64,000 bases of DNA from an uncultured bacterium (GCA_903888485.1 CAISTS010000061.1:60487-124486); one strand, 5' to 3'. Positions 34,526 to 43,227 are shown, numbered from the stretch's first letter. Notes: a model not told the origin generated them from the letters alone. Numbers and translations are program-made.

Positions 34526-35776
34526 ATGAAACTCTCCCGCCGCACATTGCTTGCTTCCGGCGTCGGCGCCGGCCTCATCACCGCCGCGGCCCTTGCGCCG
34601 GGCGTGCGCGTCATGCTGCGCCCGAACACCGGCGCAGGCCCCCAGGGGCGTGACATCCTGGTGGTCGTCTTCATGCGCTTCGGCGCCGATGGGCTCACCA
34701 TGGTCGCGCCGGCGGACGATAGCGACTACCGCGACAACCGCCCGACCATTGGCCTGACCACCACAGGTGAACGCGCGGGCTTGCATGTGGGGGCACTCGG
34801 CGGCGTTCCGTTTTTCCTGCATCCCAGTGGAGCCGAGCTGAAGCCGCTATACGATGCCGGCAAGCTTGCCATTGTCCACGCGGCCGGTCTGCCGACCAAC
34901 ACGCGCAGCCATTTCGAGAGCCAGGACATGATGGAGCGCGGCGTCACCGAGAACGACGGCCCGCAGAAGGGCGGCTGGCTCGCGCGTCATCTGATGGCGC
35001 GCGGCTTGGACGTGCCGCAGCTCGGCGTGGTCGCCAGCGCCGCCGACGTCCAGGCTTCGCTGCATGGTTATAGCAATGCGGTCGCGATCCCCGACGTCAC
35101 GCAGTTCAACGTCACCGGCGGTGACTTCAACCTCAATGTCATCGAGGCCCTCAACGCGGGCGCCGACCCGCAAGCCGCGGCCGTGCGATCGACCGTCGGC
35201 ATGGTGCGCGCCGTGCGCACGAAGCTCGCGGCCATCACCGACGGCTATAGCACCTCGGCGGAATATCCCGGCGGCGAGTTCTCCACCGCCATGCGTTCGG
35301 TCGCCAACCTGGTCAAGATGAACGCAGGCCTTGAGATCGCCACCGTCGATTTCGGCGGCTGGGACCATCACTACAAGATGAACCAGTATTTCCCCGGACA
35401 TATGACCCAGCTTTCGAAGACCCTCGCGGCCTTCTGGTCGGACATGCGGGACTTCCAGGACCGGCTGACGGTCGTGGCCATGACCGAATTCGGCCGGCGG
35501 CTCGAAGAGAACACCGCAGGAGGCACCGACCACGGCGCCGCCTCCTTAATGCTGGTGCTGGGCGGGGCGGTCAAAGGCGGCCAGATGCACGGCACGTGGC
35601 CAGGCCTGCGCCCGGCCGACCTGCGGGAAGGGGATCTCAGGATCACCACAGATGTTCGCCAGGTCCTGGCCGAAATCCTTGCCAAACGGCGCGGCGAAAC
35701 GGCGCTAGGGCAGATTTTCCCGACCATGGCTTATGCGCCCGTCGGCGTCATCGCCGACAGTTCGCCGCGCAGCTGA
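34526..35776 (+). CDS. DUF1501 protein, Tat-exported
   Basis: 416 residues. It begins MKLSRRTLLASGVGAGLITA, a twin-arginine signal. Landmarks are LVVVFMRFGADGLTMVAP (near 45), NTRSHFESQDMMERG (near 128), DFGGWDHHYKMNQYFPGH (near 275), VAMTEFGRRLEENTAGGTDH (near 318) and LGGAVKGGQMHGTWPG. These metal-ligand-like His/Asp positions place DUF1501 in the alkaline-phosphatase/sulfatase-like superfamily. It starts 4 bases after the DUF1800 gene. It is the last gene of the operon with the MtrAB conduit. Confidence 0.9.
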   Translation: MKLSRRTLLASGVGAGLITAAALAPGVRVMLRPNTGAGPQGRDILVVVFMRFGADGLTMVAPADDSDYRDNRPTIGLTTTGERAGLHVGALGGVPFFLHPSGAELKPLYDAGKLAIVHAAGLPTNTRSHFESQDMMERGVTENDGPQKGGWLARHLMARGLDVPQLGVVASAADVQASLHGYSNAVAIPDVTQFNVTGGDFNLNVIEALNAGADPQAAAVRSTVGMVRAVRTKLAAITDGYSTSAEYPGGEFSTAMRSVANLVKMNAGLEIATVDFGGWDHHYKMNQYFPGHMTQLSKTLAAFWSDMRDFQDRLTVVAMTEFGRRLEENTAGGTDHGAASLMLVLGGAVKGGQMHGTWPGLRPADLREGDLRITTDVRQVLAEILAKRRGETALGQIFPTMAYAPVGVIADSSPRS

Positions 35777-35792
35777 TACGGTCACATAGCTT

Positions 35793-36062
35793 GTGATTGT
35801 GAAAGGCTTCGGCCTGTCGATCGACGCCTACGGCACCGGCTTCTCGTCGATACAGCAGCTCACGCGCGTGCCGTTCACCGAGCTCAAGATCGATCAAGCT
35901 CTTCCTCACCGGCGCGGCCAAGCAAGACGTGCTCCAGGCTTTGTCCGGCGCCAGCGTCACCATGGCCAAGCGCCTGAAACTCACAAGTGTCGCCGAGCGC
36001 GGCGATTGGTATCGCGACTGGATGGGCGCCATCGAATCCTGGCTGCGTCTGAATAGAGGCGC
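35793..36062 (+). pseudogene. EAL-domain (c-di-GMP phosphodiesterase) relic
   Basis: Only a C-terminal slice survives. KGFGLSIDAYGTGFSSIQQL and then RVPFTELKIDQA match the EAL segment with the catalytic-loop region. Near 35900 the frame shifts, and LFLTGAAKQDVLQALSGASV followed by AKRLKLTSVAERGDWYRDW continues the domain in another frame. The EAL motif itself and upstream sensor parts are absent. It lies directly after the DUF1501 gene. Confidence 0.75.
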
Positions 36063-36238
36063 TTTATGCACGGGAACTACTCCCGCATGCGGGCGTTGAA
36101 TCGGTGCTTACTCATTGCTGATCGAGACGTGCATCTCTCCTCCCCGCGGTTTTCCCCACCCGCAGCGGGCCGCTTTTTTGTCCGGGTGGCAAAAACCGAA
36201 CCTAGAGGCGCACATCCAATCGTGTGCAAGCGTGGATC

Positions 36239-36436
36239 TTACTGGGGACCTTTAGTTAGAATCTGCGCATCGACAAGTCGTTGGTGGACGTCCTGCCATT
36301 TCAGGCCTTGCAGCGCGAGGGGTTTGTCCAGGCGCGTCTGCACATAGAACGCGGCAGCGTCGTTGCTGTTGGGTCTGCGGCCGCGGGGCAGGGAGCGCAT
36401 GCTCCAAAATCGAAAAGCTTTGATCAACGGGTCCAT
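36239..36436 (-). CDS. Possible 65-residue hypothetical protein
   Basis: From ATG 36436 the frame reads MDPLIKAFRFWSMRSLPRGR, then DAAAFYVQTRLDKPLALQGL and QDVHQRLVDAQILTKGPQ. Codon use is gene-like. The ribosome site is poor. It sits in a roughly 540-base low-content region between the EAL relic and the gene at 36600, which otherwise holds only a large inverted repeat (36503-36548). Confidence 0.4.
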   Translation of the reverse strand: MDPLIKAFRFWSMRSLPRGRRPNSNDAAAFYVQTRLDKPLALQGLKWQDVHQRLVDAQILTKGPQ

Positions 36437-36502
36437 GCCAATCCAACGGTCGTGGCGCGGGCGATGTTCCGGTCTTTCACGATATGCACACAGGGACGGG
36501 AA

Positions 36503-36548
36503 CTGCGGGACAAAATGTCGCGCCCGAGCGCAACATTTTGTCCCGCAG
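36503..36548. repeat. Perfect 16-bp inverted repeat
   Basis: CTGCGGGACAAAATGT (36503-36518) and its exact complement (36533-36548) flank a 14-base GC-rich spacer. It lies 51 bases before the ATG of the small gene at 36600 and about 67 bases upstream of the minus-strand hypothetical. No T-run follows. It is long enough for a dimeric regulator site, a relic of a mobile-element end, or a cruciform. Confidence 0.7.
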
Positions 36549-36599
36549 GCCATTCATAAAGGTAACTTTCCCACCTAGGGGATATGAGGAGTTACTTCA

Positions 36600-36854
36600 A
36601 TGTCTGGATTTACGACGCTCGCGCCCCCCAAGTCGCTGCATGAGCTGACACCGGCGGCGCGCGCGCTGTTGATGGATATCGCGCAAGCGGCCAAGACGCT
36701 GCCGCGCCTGACCGGCGCTCCGCTTGAACTCGTCGGCCGCCAGCTCGCGATCTACAATCCCGAGCGCAATGGCTATGCGCTCGTCATCACCGCACGCGGT
36801 GCGGCGATGCTGCCCAAGGCCAAAGGCCACGGCCGCCGCACCCTGTCGTCGTAA
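36600..36854 (+). CDS. Small hypothetical protein
   Basis: 84 residues beginning MSGFTTLAPPKSLHELTPAA, with helical LLMDIAQAAKTLPRLTG and a strand NGYALVITARGAAMLP, then a basic end. No signal peptide or membrane segment. GAGGAG lies 8 bases before the ATG. It is convergent with the gene at 36871. Not recognised. Confidence 0.65.
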   Translation: MSGFTTLAPPKSLHELTPAARALLMDIAQAAKTLPRLTGAPLELVGRQLAIYNPERNGYALVITARGAAMLPKAKGHGRRTLSS

Positions 36855-36870
36855 CGCGCGGTCGTGGAAT

Positions 36871-37185
36871 TCAGGAACGGAATTGCGGGTCGGCATAGGC
36901 GGGTAGCCTGCCGACCCGATTGACGAGAGCGCAGCCGCCGATAGGCTCGGCCCTCCACTCGCGGTGGATGACGCGCTCGGTCCCGGTGAAATAGGTGCAG
37001 TTGAGAAGGGCAAGGCCGTTCCGGGTCTCCCCGGTCGGCCCGCCGCCGATCAACACGCCGTAGCCGCGCTCGCGGGCGACGCCCAGCGTAATCACCAAGA
37101 CCAGCAGTACACCAATTATGACCTGGCGCTGGATGCGCCGCCGCCGCCGCGCATCGTCCTGCGCGGCGGTCTTGGCGTCGTACAT
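36871..37185 (-). CDS. Small single-pass membrane protein
   Basis: 104 residues. A charged N-terminus (DDARRRRRIQRQ) is followed by a membrane helix (VIIGVLLVLVITLGVA) and a periplasmic domain with two Cys (LLNCTYF, GGCALVN). It starts 3 bases after the stop of the transporter gene, so it is almost certainly cotranscribed and may be an accessory subunit. No family recognised. Confidence 0.7.
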   Translation of the reverse strand: MYDAKTAAQDDARRRRRIQRQVIIGVLLVLVITLGVARERGYGVLIGGGPTGETRNGLALLNCTYFTGTERVIHREWRAEPIGGCALVNRVGRLPAYADPQFRS

Positions 37186-37188
37186 GGC

Positions 37189-38526
37189 CTATTCCGCCGC
37201 CGCTGCCGCGGTGCCGGCAGGGGCTTGGGCGGTCGGGGCGACGTCATCGTGCTTGCGGCCGAGGTGCCAGCCGACTGCGCCCCATGCCGCCGCCAGCGCG
37301 GCGCCGGCAATAAGGGACGCCACCGGCGATGCCGTCACCACGTCCACCGCGGTTTTGGCCTGGGCGCCGACGTAGTCGGCGGCGCGGTAGACCGGCACGT
37401 CGATGAAGCTCTTGGCCTTGTACTTGCTCTCGGTATCGAGGCTGCTGAACAGCATCTCGCGGCCCGGACGCACGAAGGCGTATTCGCCCCAGCGACGGGC
37501 TACGAACACCACCACGAACACCGCGAAGATGTTGACCGCAGCGAGCGCGATGAAGCCGATCACCATGGCAACGGGGACGATGATCAAGAGCGAGCGCACG
37601 CCAAGCTTGCTGGCGACGCGGCCCGTCAAGAAAAGCTGCGAGAGGATCGTCAACGACTGGACCACAATGTCGATGGTGGCAAAGACTTCCGTGCGCGCCG
37701 CGCGATCGGGGAAGGTCTCGGCGACGAGCCGGAGCTGCTCGAAGTAAAGGATGGTATTCGCCGCCGACAGCAGCACGACGAACAACGCGATGCCCAGTAG
37801 ATACGGGGACTTGAGGACAATGGTGATGCCGGCGAAGGGGTTTCCGCCGACACCCCTATTCTTGGCGTCTTCGCTGGCGGCGGTCGGTCCGGTCGGACGC
37901 CAGATATTGATCAGCACCAACTGGCAGATGATGGCGCCGACGAAGCCCGCCGCGCCCAGGAACAGGATGCCAGAATCACCCAAGGAGTCTGCCACCAGCC
38001 GCGTCGTGAAGGGACCGACAAGGGCGCCGAGCGTGCCGCCGGCGGCCATAATTCCGAAGAGACGTTTGGTCTGCTCGCGGTTGTACATCTCCAGCAGGAA
38101 GGCCCAGAAGATCGAGACCAGCATGAGATTGAGCACGCTGATCCAGACGTAGAAGAACTTGCCGAAGGTATGATCGACCTCCGCGCCGCCGCTCATGGCG
38201 ATGCCGAGAATGACCAGAACGATGGCGACCCCGCCGTAGATGCTGGGCAGCAGCACCTTGCGGCGGAACTTGCCGATCAGCCAGCCCCAGATGGGAATCA
38301 GCGCGATCGAGAAGATCGCGGTCCAGAGCCAAAGGTCGGCCACCTCTTCGGCGCCCAGCATGCTCGCGATCGTCTCGCGCACCGGGCGGACCATGAAGTA
38401 GCTGCCGAGGACAAAGAAGTACAAGAAGAAGCCGGCCACCACGCCGGCCATTTCGCGCGGTTCGACTTTCGCCGCGAGTCTGACGATCTTGGCGAGCGGT
38501 GAATTGTTGTCGGCAGCTTTATCCAT
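37189..38526 (-). CDS. MFS-type transporter of the NTP/NDP-exchange (Tlc-like) family
   Basis: About 445 residues with about 11-12 membrane segments. The N-terminus has EMAGVVAGFFLYFFVLGSYF and MVRPVRETIASMLG, a start typical of proteins annotated as NTP/NDP exchange transporters, distantly related to ADP/ATP translocases. Further landmarks are FYVWISVLNLMLVSIFWAFL and RPGREMLFSSLDTESKYKAK. The C-terminal tail is Ala/Pro-rich. ATG 38526 with GGGAGG upstream is preferred over 38628. Free-living alphaproteobacteria often carry such genes, and nucleotide exchange is not proven for them. Confidence 0.75.
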   Translation of the reverse strand: MDKAADNNSPLAKIVRLAAKVEPREMAGVVAGFFLYFFVLGSYFMVRPVRETIASMLGAEEVADLWLWTAIFSIALIPIWGWLIGKFRRKVLLPSIYGGVAIVLVILGIAMSGGAEVDHTFGKFFYVWISVLNLMLVSIFWAFLLEMYNREQTKRLFGIMAAGGTLGALVGPFTTRLVADSLGDSGILFLGAAGFVGAIICQLVLINIWRPTGPTAASEDAKNRGVGGNPFAGITIVLKSPYLLGIALFVVLLSAANTILYFEQLRLVAETFPDRAARTEVFATIDIVVQSLTILSQLFLTGRVASKLGVRSLLIIVPVAMVIGFIALAAVNIFAVFVVVFVARRWGEYAFVRPGREMLFSSLDTESKYKAKSFIDVPVYRAADYVGAQAKTAVDVVTASPVASLIAGAALAAAWGAVGWHLGRKHDDVAPTAQAPAGTAAAAAE

Positions 38527-38676
38527 GACGGTGGCCTCCCCAGGTTCCGGTCCGGTCGTATGCGATGCCGCGAGGGTATATGAAATGACCGGCGTCTGAA
38601 AGCGCGGCCAGCGCGCTCCTGACAACAAAGTGATGACGAAAATGGTGAAATATCAATCGGGTGCGGGCCAGCTTCC

Positions 38677-40588
38677 TTAGAAGTCCGCCGTCAGGCTGAC
38701 GAAATAGCGCCGCGCCTCCAACACGTTTAAGAGGCCGTTGTTGCCAGGCACCCAGCGGAATACGTCGGTCGCGTTCTGCACCTGGCCGCGCAGCGTCGCC
38801 GATACGCCGTCCACGGTGAAGCGGTATCGTGCGCCGAGATTGACCACGGTGCGGCCAGGAATGCTCACGCCATTGCTGCGGTTCAGGAACACAGACGACG
38901 TGTTTTCGATCTGCGTATCGACTGAGATCCCCCGCCACGAAGCCGGCCCGTATTGCAGATTGAGCGTCGAGACGCGGGGCGTGCGTCCCAGCGGCACGGT
39001 CGTGAGGCCGGTGGTGTTGTTGACGACGCGCGCGCAGAAACACGGTGCCGGCCACCACGGTCAGCCCGGGTGCCACCTGTCCGGTCAGCGACAATTCGAC
39101 GCCGCGGTGCGTCACATCGCCCACTTGGCGGAAGACCCGCGCGGTATCGATGTCGAAATAGGGCTTCTTCACCTCGAACACTCCCGCGACGAGCTTCACG
39201 GCGGGCGTCAGCGCAAAGCGCAAACCGGCGTCGATCTGTTTGGTCAGCGATGCCGGCGAGCCTTCGCCGCGGTTCACGGCGGTCTCGGGCGCGTTGCCCG
39301 ACTCTTCGATGCCGCGCGCATAGCTGGCGTAGACACTCAAGCGGCTGTTGATCGTGCCGGCGGCGGTCGCATTGTAGAGCCAGGGATTCGAGCGCGAACT
39401 CACCACGGGTCGGCTCGCAGCCGCGACATCGCGGCTGTAAAACGCTTTCTGCACCCCGGCACTGACTTCACCGAGGCCGGCCCACACTGCGTTATAAGAG
39501 AAGCCCGTCGCGGCTTGTTTGACCTTGTCGCTGGTGCTGAGGCCGAATTTCTACACCGCCGGCTCGGGCAGGTTGACCTTAACGCCGATCCGGGATGGAC
39601 CGACGGCGAAAACGGCGGCCCCGCCCACCAGGCGGTCGATAGTGCGTCCGCGCGCCATGAACTGCACAGTATGGCGGCGCGGCCCTTCGGTGAGCACGCG
39701 CGCGAGCCGCATTTCACCCGAGTTCGAATTGAAGTGCTGCGCCGGGTCTTTCAGGATTTGCTGGGTCGAGGTGCCGTCGGACTGCACGTTGGAGTGCAGC
39801 GTCACATAATCGCGCGGGCGGTTGTTGATCGAGCGGAACGCGCCGGCGCGCAAAGTCCAGTTATCGGGCAGGCTGAAGCGGGCGAGTCCGCCGTAGAGGG
39901 ATTCATTCACGATCCAGTCGCCCCAATCCTGGCCGTAGAAAATGCGTGGGATACGCGGCGGCAATACTTCGGCGGCGACCATCGACCAGGTTTCCCAGTC
40001 CCAGGCTTCGCGGCGCGACCAGAAGGGAATGATTTCGATGGCGTCGGTGGGACGCCACCTGGCCATCACCGACCCTGTCCAATTGTAGTAGCTGCCGCGC
40101 CACGGGCTGACGGCCTGACCGCCTCCGGCGCCGACACCGAGGCTCAGCTTTTCACCCACAATGGGAATCGAGGAATCGACTTCGAAATTGAACGCCTCAT
40201 ACGGGCCATAGCTGGCGACACCGCTGGTCAGGAACTGATCGCCCGGAAGGCGCAGTTGGTAGTCGACGATACCGGTCGGCGCCGGGAACGCATAGGACTG
40301 TGCGCTGATGCCGACACGCACGGTGTTGCCGCGAAAGATCCGCGGCGAGTTGCCCGTGGTCTGCTGATCGAAATACAGGCCCTCGACGCGAACGTTGCCG
40401 GCCTGCGACGGGCTGAATCCGCGCGCGTTGCCCGACGTGTAAATGCCAATGCTTTCGGTGCCGATGGTGGTGCCGAAAGCGTCTTCGGCCGACTGCAACG
40501 CGTTGTCGCTGGCACGTTGCGCGAAAGCCGCGCCCGGCAGCCAGGCCGCAAGCAGCACCAATGGCGCCGCTTTCATCCCCTTGAACAT
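38677..40588 (-). pseudogene. TonB-dependent receptor broken by an amber stop and a frameshift
   Basis: Start ATG 40588 (GGGGGAA upstream) with a signal peptide MKAAPLVLLAAWLPGAAFAQ. Barrel and plug features follow (VRVEGLYFDQQ, GIVDYQLRLPGD). An in-frame TAG at 39551-39553 stops it after LPEPAV, but the same frame continues as KFGLSTSDKVKQAATGFSYN and on through SRLSVYASYARGIEESGNAP. Near 39030, in a CGCGCGCG run, the frame shifts; the other frame resumes as VPLGRTPRVSTLNLQYGP and runs to the proper receptor end RYFVSLTADF at 38677. Intact, it would be about 635 residues and import a siderophore or similar ligand. Confidence 0.8.
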
Positions 40589-40708
40589 ACGCAATTCCCC
40601 CAAAGTGCTCCGCAATGTAGCTATTCAGGCAACCCGTTACAGCCCCGAAGGTGCGTAGGCCCTCGCCTTTCGCTATAGTCGTCCACTATATGAGACGAGG
40701 AGAAGTGT

Positions 40709-41386
40709 ATGCGCCGGACAGCCCTAATCGCCGCCCTGATTTCACTGGCATCATTGATCGGACTTTTGAGCGGTTTGCCCGCAAGCCATGCGCAGGAGAG
40801 CGATCCGATCCTCGCCGCGCTGCAGGCCCCGGCAGAGGCTGCTGCTGCGGCACGTGCGGGTGAACTCTTGCGCGATCCGAACACGCCGGTGCTCGGTAAC
40901 GCCGCCGGCGATGTCGTGCTCGTCAAATTCGTCGACTACAACTGTCCCTACTGCAAAGCCATCGAACCCAAGCTCGACGCATTGCTGTCCGAAGACAAGG
41001 GCATCAAGCTTGTGGTCAAGGAGTTCCCGATCCTGGGGCCCGCTTCCGTGGTGGCGGCGAGGGCCGCGCTCGCGGCCGCGCGCCAGGGCAAGTATGCCGC
41101 CTTCCACCACGCGCTCATGGGCTACCGTGGTCGATTGACCGACGAGGTGACGTTCGCAACCGCCAAAGATGTCGGCTTGGATTTGGAAAAATTGCGCCGG
41201 GACATGTCGTCGCCGGAGATCGGCGATCAGATCATCGCCAATTACAATCTTGCCCGTGCGCTGAAGGTGTCGGTGACGCCCGGATACATCGTGAATGCGC
41301 ATGTGCTGTCGGGCGTATCGGCCAAGACATCGACCGCGAAGATAGATTTCCCGGCTGAGATCGCGGCGGCGCGCGCCAAAAAGTAG
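40709..41386 (+). CDS. DsbA-family thiol-disulphide protein
   Basis: 225 residues with a signal peptide (cleavage near SHAQE). After a helical spacer, the thioredoxin-fold active site VDYNCPYCKAIEP lies near 79-82 (CPYC rather than CPHC). The helical insert includes AARQGKYAAFHHALM and the cis-Pro loop is KVSVTPGYIV. It resembles DsbA/ScsC/Com1-type proteins that oxidise or isomerise periplasmic disulphides. GAGGAG lies upstream. Nearby heme and disulphide-rich secreted proteins are plausible clients (inference). Confidence 0.88.
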   Translation: MRRTALIAALISLASLIGLLSGLPASHAQESDPILAALQAPAEAAAAARAGELLRDPNTPVLGNAAGDVVLVKFVDYNCPYCKAIEPKLDALLSEDKGIKLVVKEFPILGPASVVAARAALAAARQGKYAAFHHALMGYRGRLTDEVTFATAKDVGLDLEKLRRDMSSPEIGDQIIANYNLARALKVSVTPGYIVNAHVLSGVSAKTSTAKIDFPAEIAAARAKK

Positions 41387-41403
41387 CCGCGCGCCGCGCG
41401 CAA

Positions 41404-41580
41404 CTATTTTGTGCTATTGCCGTAATACATCTCGTGCGTGGCCTGGTCGCGCGCCTGCTTCAAGGCCGGACTGCGCGAGCGGTTACTCCACCGCATGAGC
41501 CCGTAAGCCAGCGCAAGAGCGAGCACTACCGGACCGATGATCACCGCCAGACTCCAGATGTTGCCGCTCATGTCTTCCAT
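41404..41580 (-). CDS. 58-residue membrane protein
   Basis: The frame reads MEDMSGNIWSLAVIIGPVVL, then ALALAYGLMRWSNRSRSPAL and ends MYYGNSTK. One membrane helix spans about residues 9-30, followed by a basic cytoplasmic tail. GAGGAG lies 7 bases before ATG 41580. Short membrane proteins with this layout occur in many proteobacteria. Function unknown. Confidence 0.7.
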   Translation of the reverse strand: MEDMSGNIWSLAVIIGPVVLALALAYGLMRWSNRSRSPALKQARDQATHEMYYGNSTK

Positions 41581-41759
41581 GGCTTTTCTCCTCGGATATT
41601 CGTAACGGTTACCGCACCCACAAGCGTGATCGGCACTGCTGATTCAACGGACATGTCCTAGTCTTTGTTTCCGCCCGTCCTGCGTGCGCTCGACGCACGT
41701 CTCGCGAGCAAAACAGGAACTCCGGTGGAAGCCGCCGCGTTTCTCTCTCTGGAGGAAAA

Positions 41760-42305
41760 ATGGAACACCTACTCGCTATAAACTGGCAGGATTTCTTCGT
41801 GCCGCGGCACTCAATTCTAGAAATGGTGCTGCGCGGGACGGTCATGTACCTCGCGCTGTTTATCTTCCTGCGTTTTATGGCGCGCCGGCTGACCGGGACG
41901 ATGGGCACTGCGGATGTGCTCGTGATCGTATTGCTGGCCGACGCTGCGCAGAACGGCATGTCCAGCGACTATAAGTCCATCACGGAGGGCATTGTCCTTG
42001 TGATGACCATCCTGGCCTGGGACTTCCTCATTGATTGGCTGAGCTTCCACGTGCCGGCCATGCGTCCCATCCTCAACCAGCAGACCTTGCCGCTGGTGCG
42101 CAATGGCAGGCTTCTGCATCGCAACATGCGCCGCGAGATGGTCTCGATGGATGAACTCCTCGCCCAACTGCGCGAGCAAGGCATCGAGGATTATCGCGCG
42201 GTCAAGCTGGCCCAGCTTGAGGAAGACGGTCACCTCAGCGTCATCACCAACACGGGCCAACCAAGAGCGCGCGTCTCCGCGAATAGGAAAAGCGGGCCTC
42301 ACTGA
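41760..42305 (+). CDS. DUF421 (YetF/YcaP-type) membrane protein
   Basis: 181 residues. Two to three N-terminal membrane segments (VMYLALFIFLRFMARRLTGT, GTADVLVIVLLADAAQNGM, IVLVMTILAWDFLIDWLSF) are followed by the conserved cytoplasmic DUF421 domain (PLVRNGRLLHRNMRREMVSM, DELLAQLREQGIEDYRAVKL, EEDGHLSVI). GGAGG precedes the ATG. The family is widespread and often stress-related; its molecular function is not settled. Confidence 0.88.
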   Translation: MEHLLAINWQDFFVPRHSILEMVLRGTVMYLALFIFLRFMARRLTGTMGTADVLVIVLLADAAQNGMSSDYKSITEGIVLVMTILAWDFLIDWLSFHVPAMRPILNQQTLPLVRNGRLLHRNMRREMVSMDELLAQLREQGIEDYRAVKLAQLEEDGHLSVITNTGQPRARVSANRKSGPH

Positions 42306-42345
42306 TCGTCTCGCGAGCGCGGGCGCCCTTTGCTAAAATGATCCG

Positions 42346-43062
42346 ATGACCATCGCGTTTTCTCGTCGCGACGTATTGTTCGCCGCTGTAGCTGCCGTGG
42401 TCGCTTCGCGCGCGCGGGCTAGTGATGCGCCCACGCGCATCGCCACGGTGGGCGCTGGCAATATCGGCGGAACGCTGGGTACGGTGTGGGCCAAGGCCGG
42501 CTTCCGCGTCATGATCTCGTCGCGTCATCCGGAGGATCTCGCGGATCTTGTCGCGGTCGGCGGCTCCAATCTCAAGGCCGGCACGGTCGGTGAGGCGATT
42601 GCCTATGGCGATATCCTGCTCCTCGCGGTGCCTTACGGCGCCCTGCCGGACATCGCCAAGCAGTATGGCCGGCATTTTCCGCGCAAGGCGGCGGTGATCG
42701 ATGCGACCAATCCCTCCGTTGGCCGCGACGGCGAGATCGCCACCGCAGCGTTACGCATGGGCGCTGGCTTGCATACGGCATCACTGTTGCCGGGTGCCAA
42801 GCTCGTGCGCGCCTTCAACGCCATCGGCGCGGCGCGCTTCGGGCAGGGTGGCCGCTTTCCCGACGGCACGCGCATCGGGGTTCCCATCGCCGGCGACGAC
42901 ACGCCAGCCATTGGCTACGCCTCGTCGCTCATCTCCGCCACGGGTTTTGAGCCTGTGCTGGTCGGCAATCTCGATTTCGGCAGGCATTTACGGCCGGGGA
43001 CGCCGCTCGCGGGCGAACACAGCCCCAGCGAAATTAAGCGCATCGCAGCCGGCCTCGCCTAA
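42346..43062 (+). CDS. Exported NADPH-dependent F420-reductase-like dehydrogenase
   Basis: 238 residues. The start MTIAFSRRDVLFAAVAAVVA looks like a Tat signal. It is followed by a Rossmann NADP site (RIATVGAGNIGGTLGTVWAK), the phosphate-binding ISSRHPEDLADL, and DILLLAVPYGALPDIAKQYG, VIDATNPSVGRDG and KLVRAFNAIGAARFG, all typical of the Fno / NAD-binding F420 oxidoreductase fold. Most homologues are cytoplasmic, so an export signal on a nucleotide-dependent enzyme is odd. The redox partner is unknown. Confidence 0.78.
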   Translation: MTIAFSRRDVLFAAVAAVVASRARASDAPTRIATVGAGNIGGTLGTVWAKAGFRVMISSRHPEDLADLVAVGGSNLKAGTVGEAIAYGDILLLAVPYGALPDIAKQYGRHFPRKAAVIDATNPSVGRDGEIATAALRMGAGLHTASLLPGAKLVRAFNAIGAARFGQGGRFPDGTRIGVPIAGDDTPAIGYASSLISATGFEPVLVGNLDFGRHLRPGTPLAGEHSPSEIKRIAAGLA

Positions 43063-43160
43063 GACACGCTGGGCGTGTGCTTAAGAGGACTCGCATCGTG
43101 AGCATCCTGTCATTTCTGTGAAAAACCAGCCTCTCAAGCGATCCCGCACGCGTACCAGCG

Positions 43161-43185
43161 GAAACACGCCGGCGGTTTGTGCGTT
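43161..43185 (+). promoter_or_regulatory. Candidate EcfG-type promoter (GAAAC-N16-CGTT)
   Basis: GAAAC at 43161-43165 (preceded by G, giving GGAAAC) and CGTT at 43182-43185 with a 16-base spacer. It lies about 45 bases before the ATG at 43228 and matches the layout upstream of the paralogue at 5730. Confidence 0.5.
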
Positions 43186-43227
43186 TTGTATGCATAGCGA
43201 TTATACGCATATCGATAGGAGGCTCAG

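Noticed and set aside
36130..36180. Possible terminator near CCCGCAGCGGGCCGC followed by T6
   Set aside because: The stem would need a one-base loop and pairs poorly, so I did not call it despite the T-run.
38738..40678. 646-codon plus-strand frame across the broken TonB receptor
   Set aside because: It is the antisense of a recognisable receptor; no signal, motif or ribosome site of its own.
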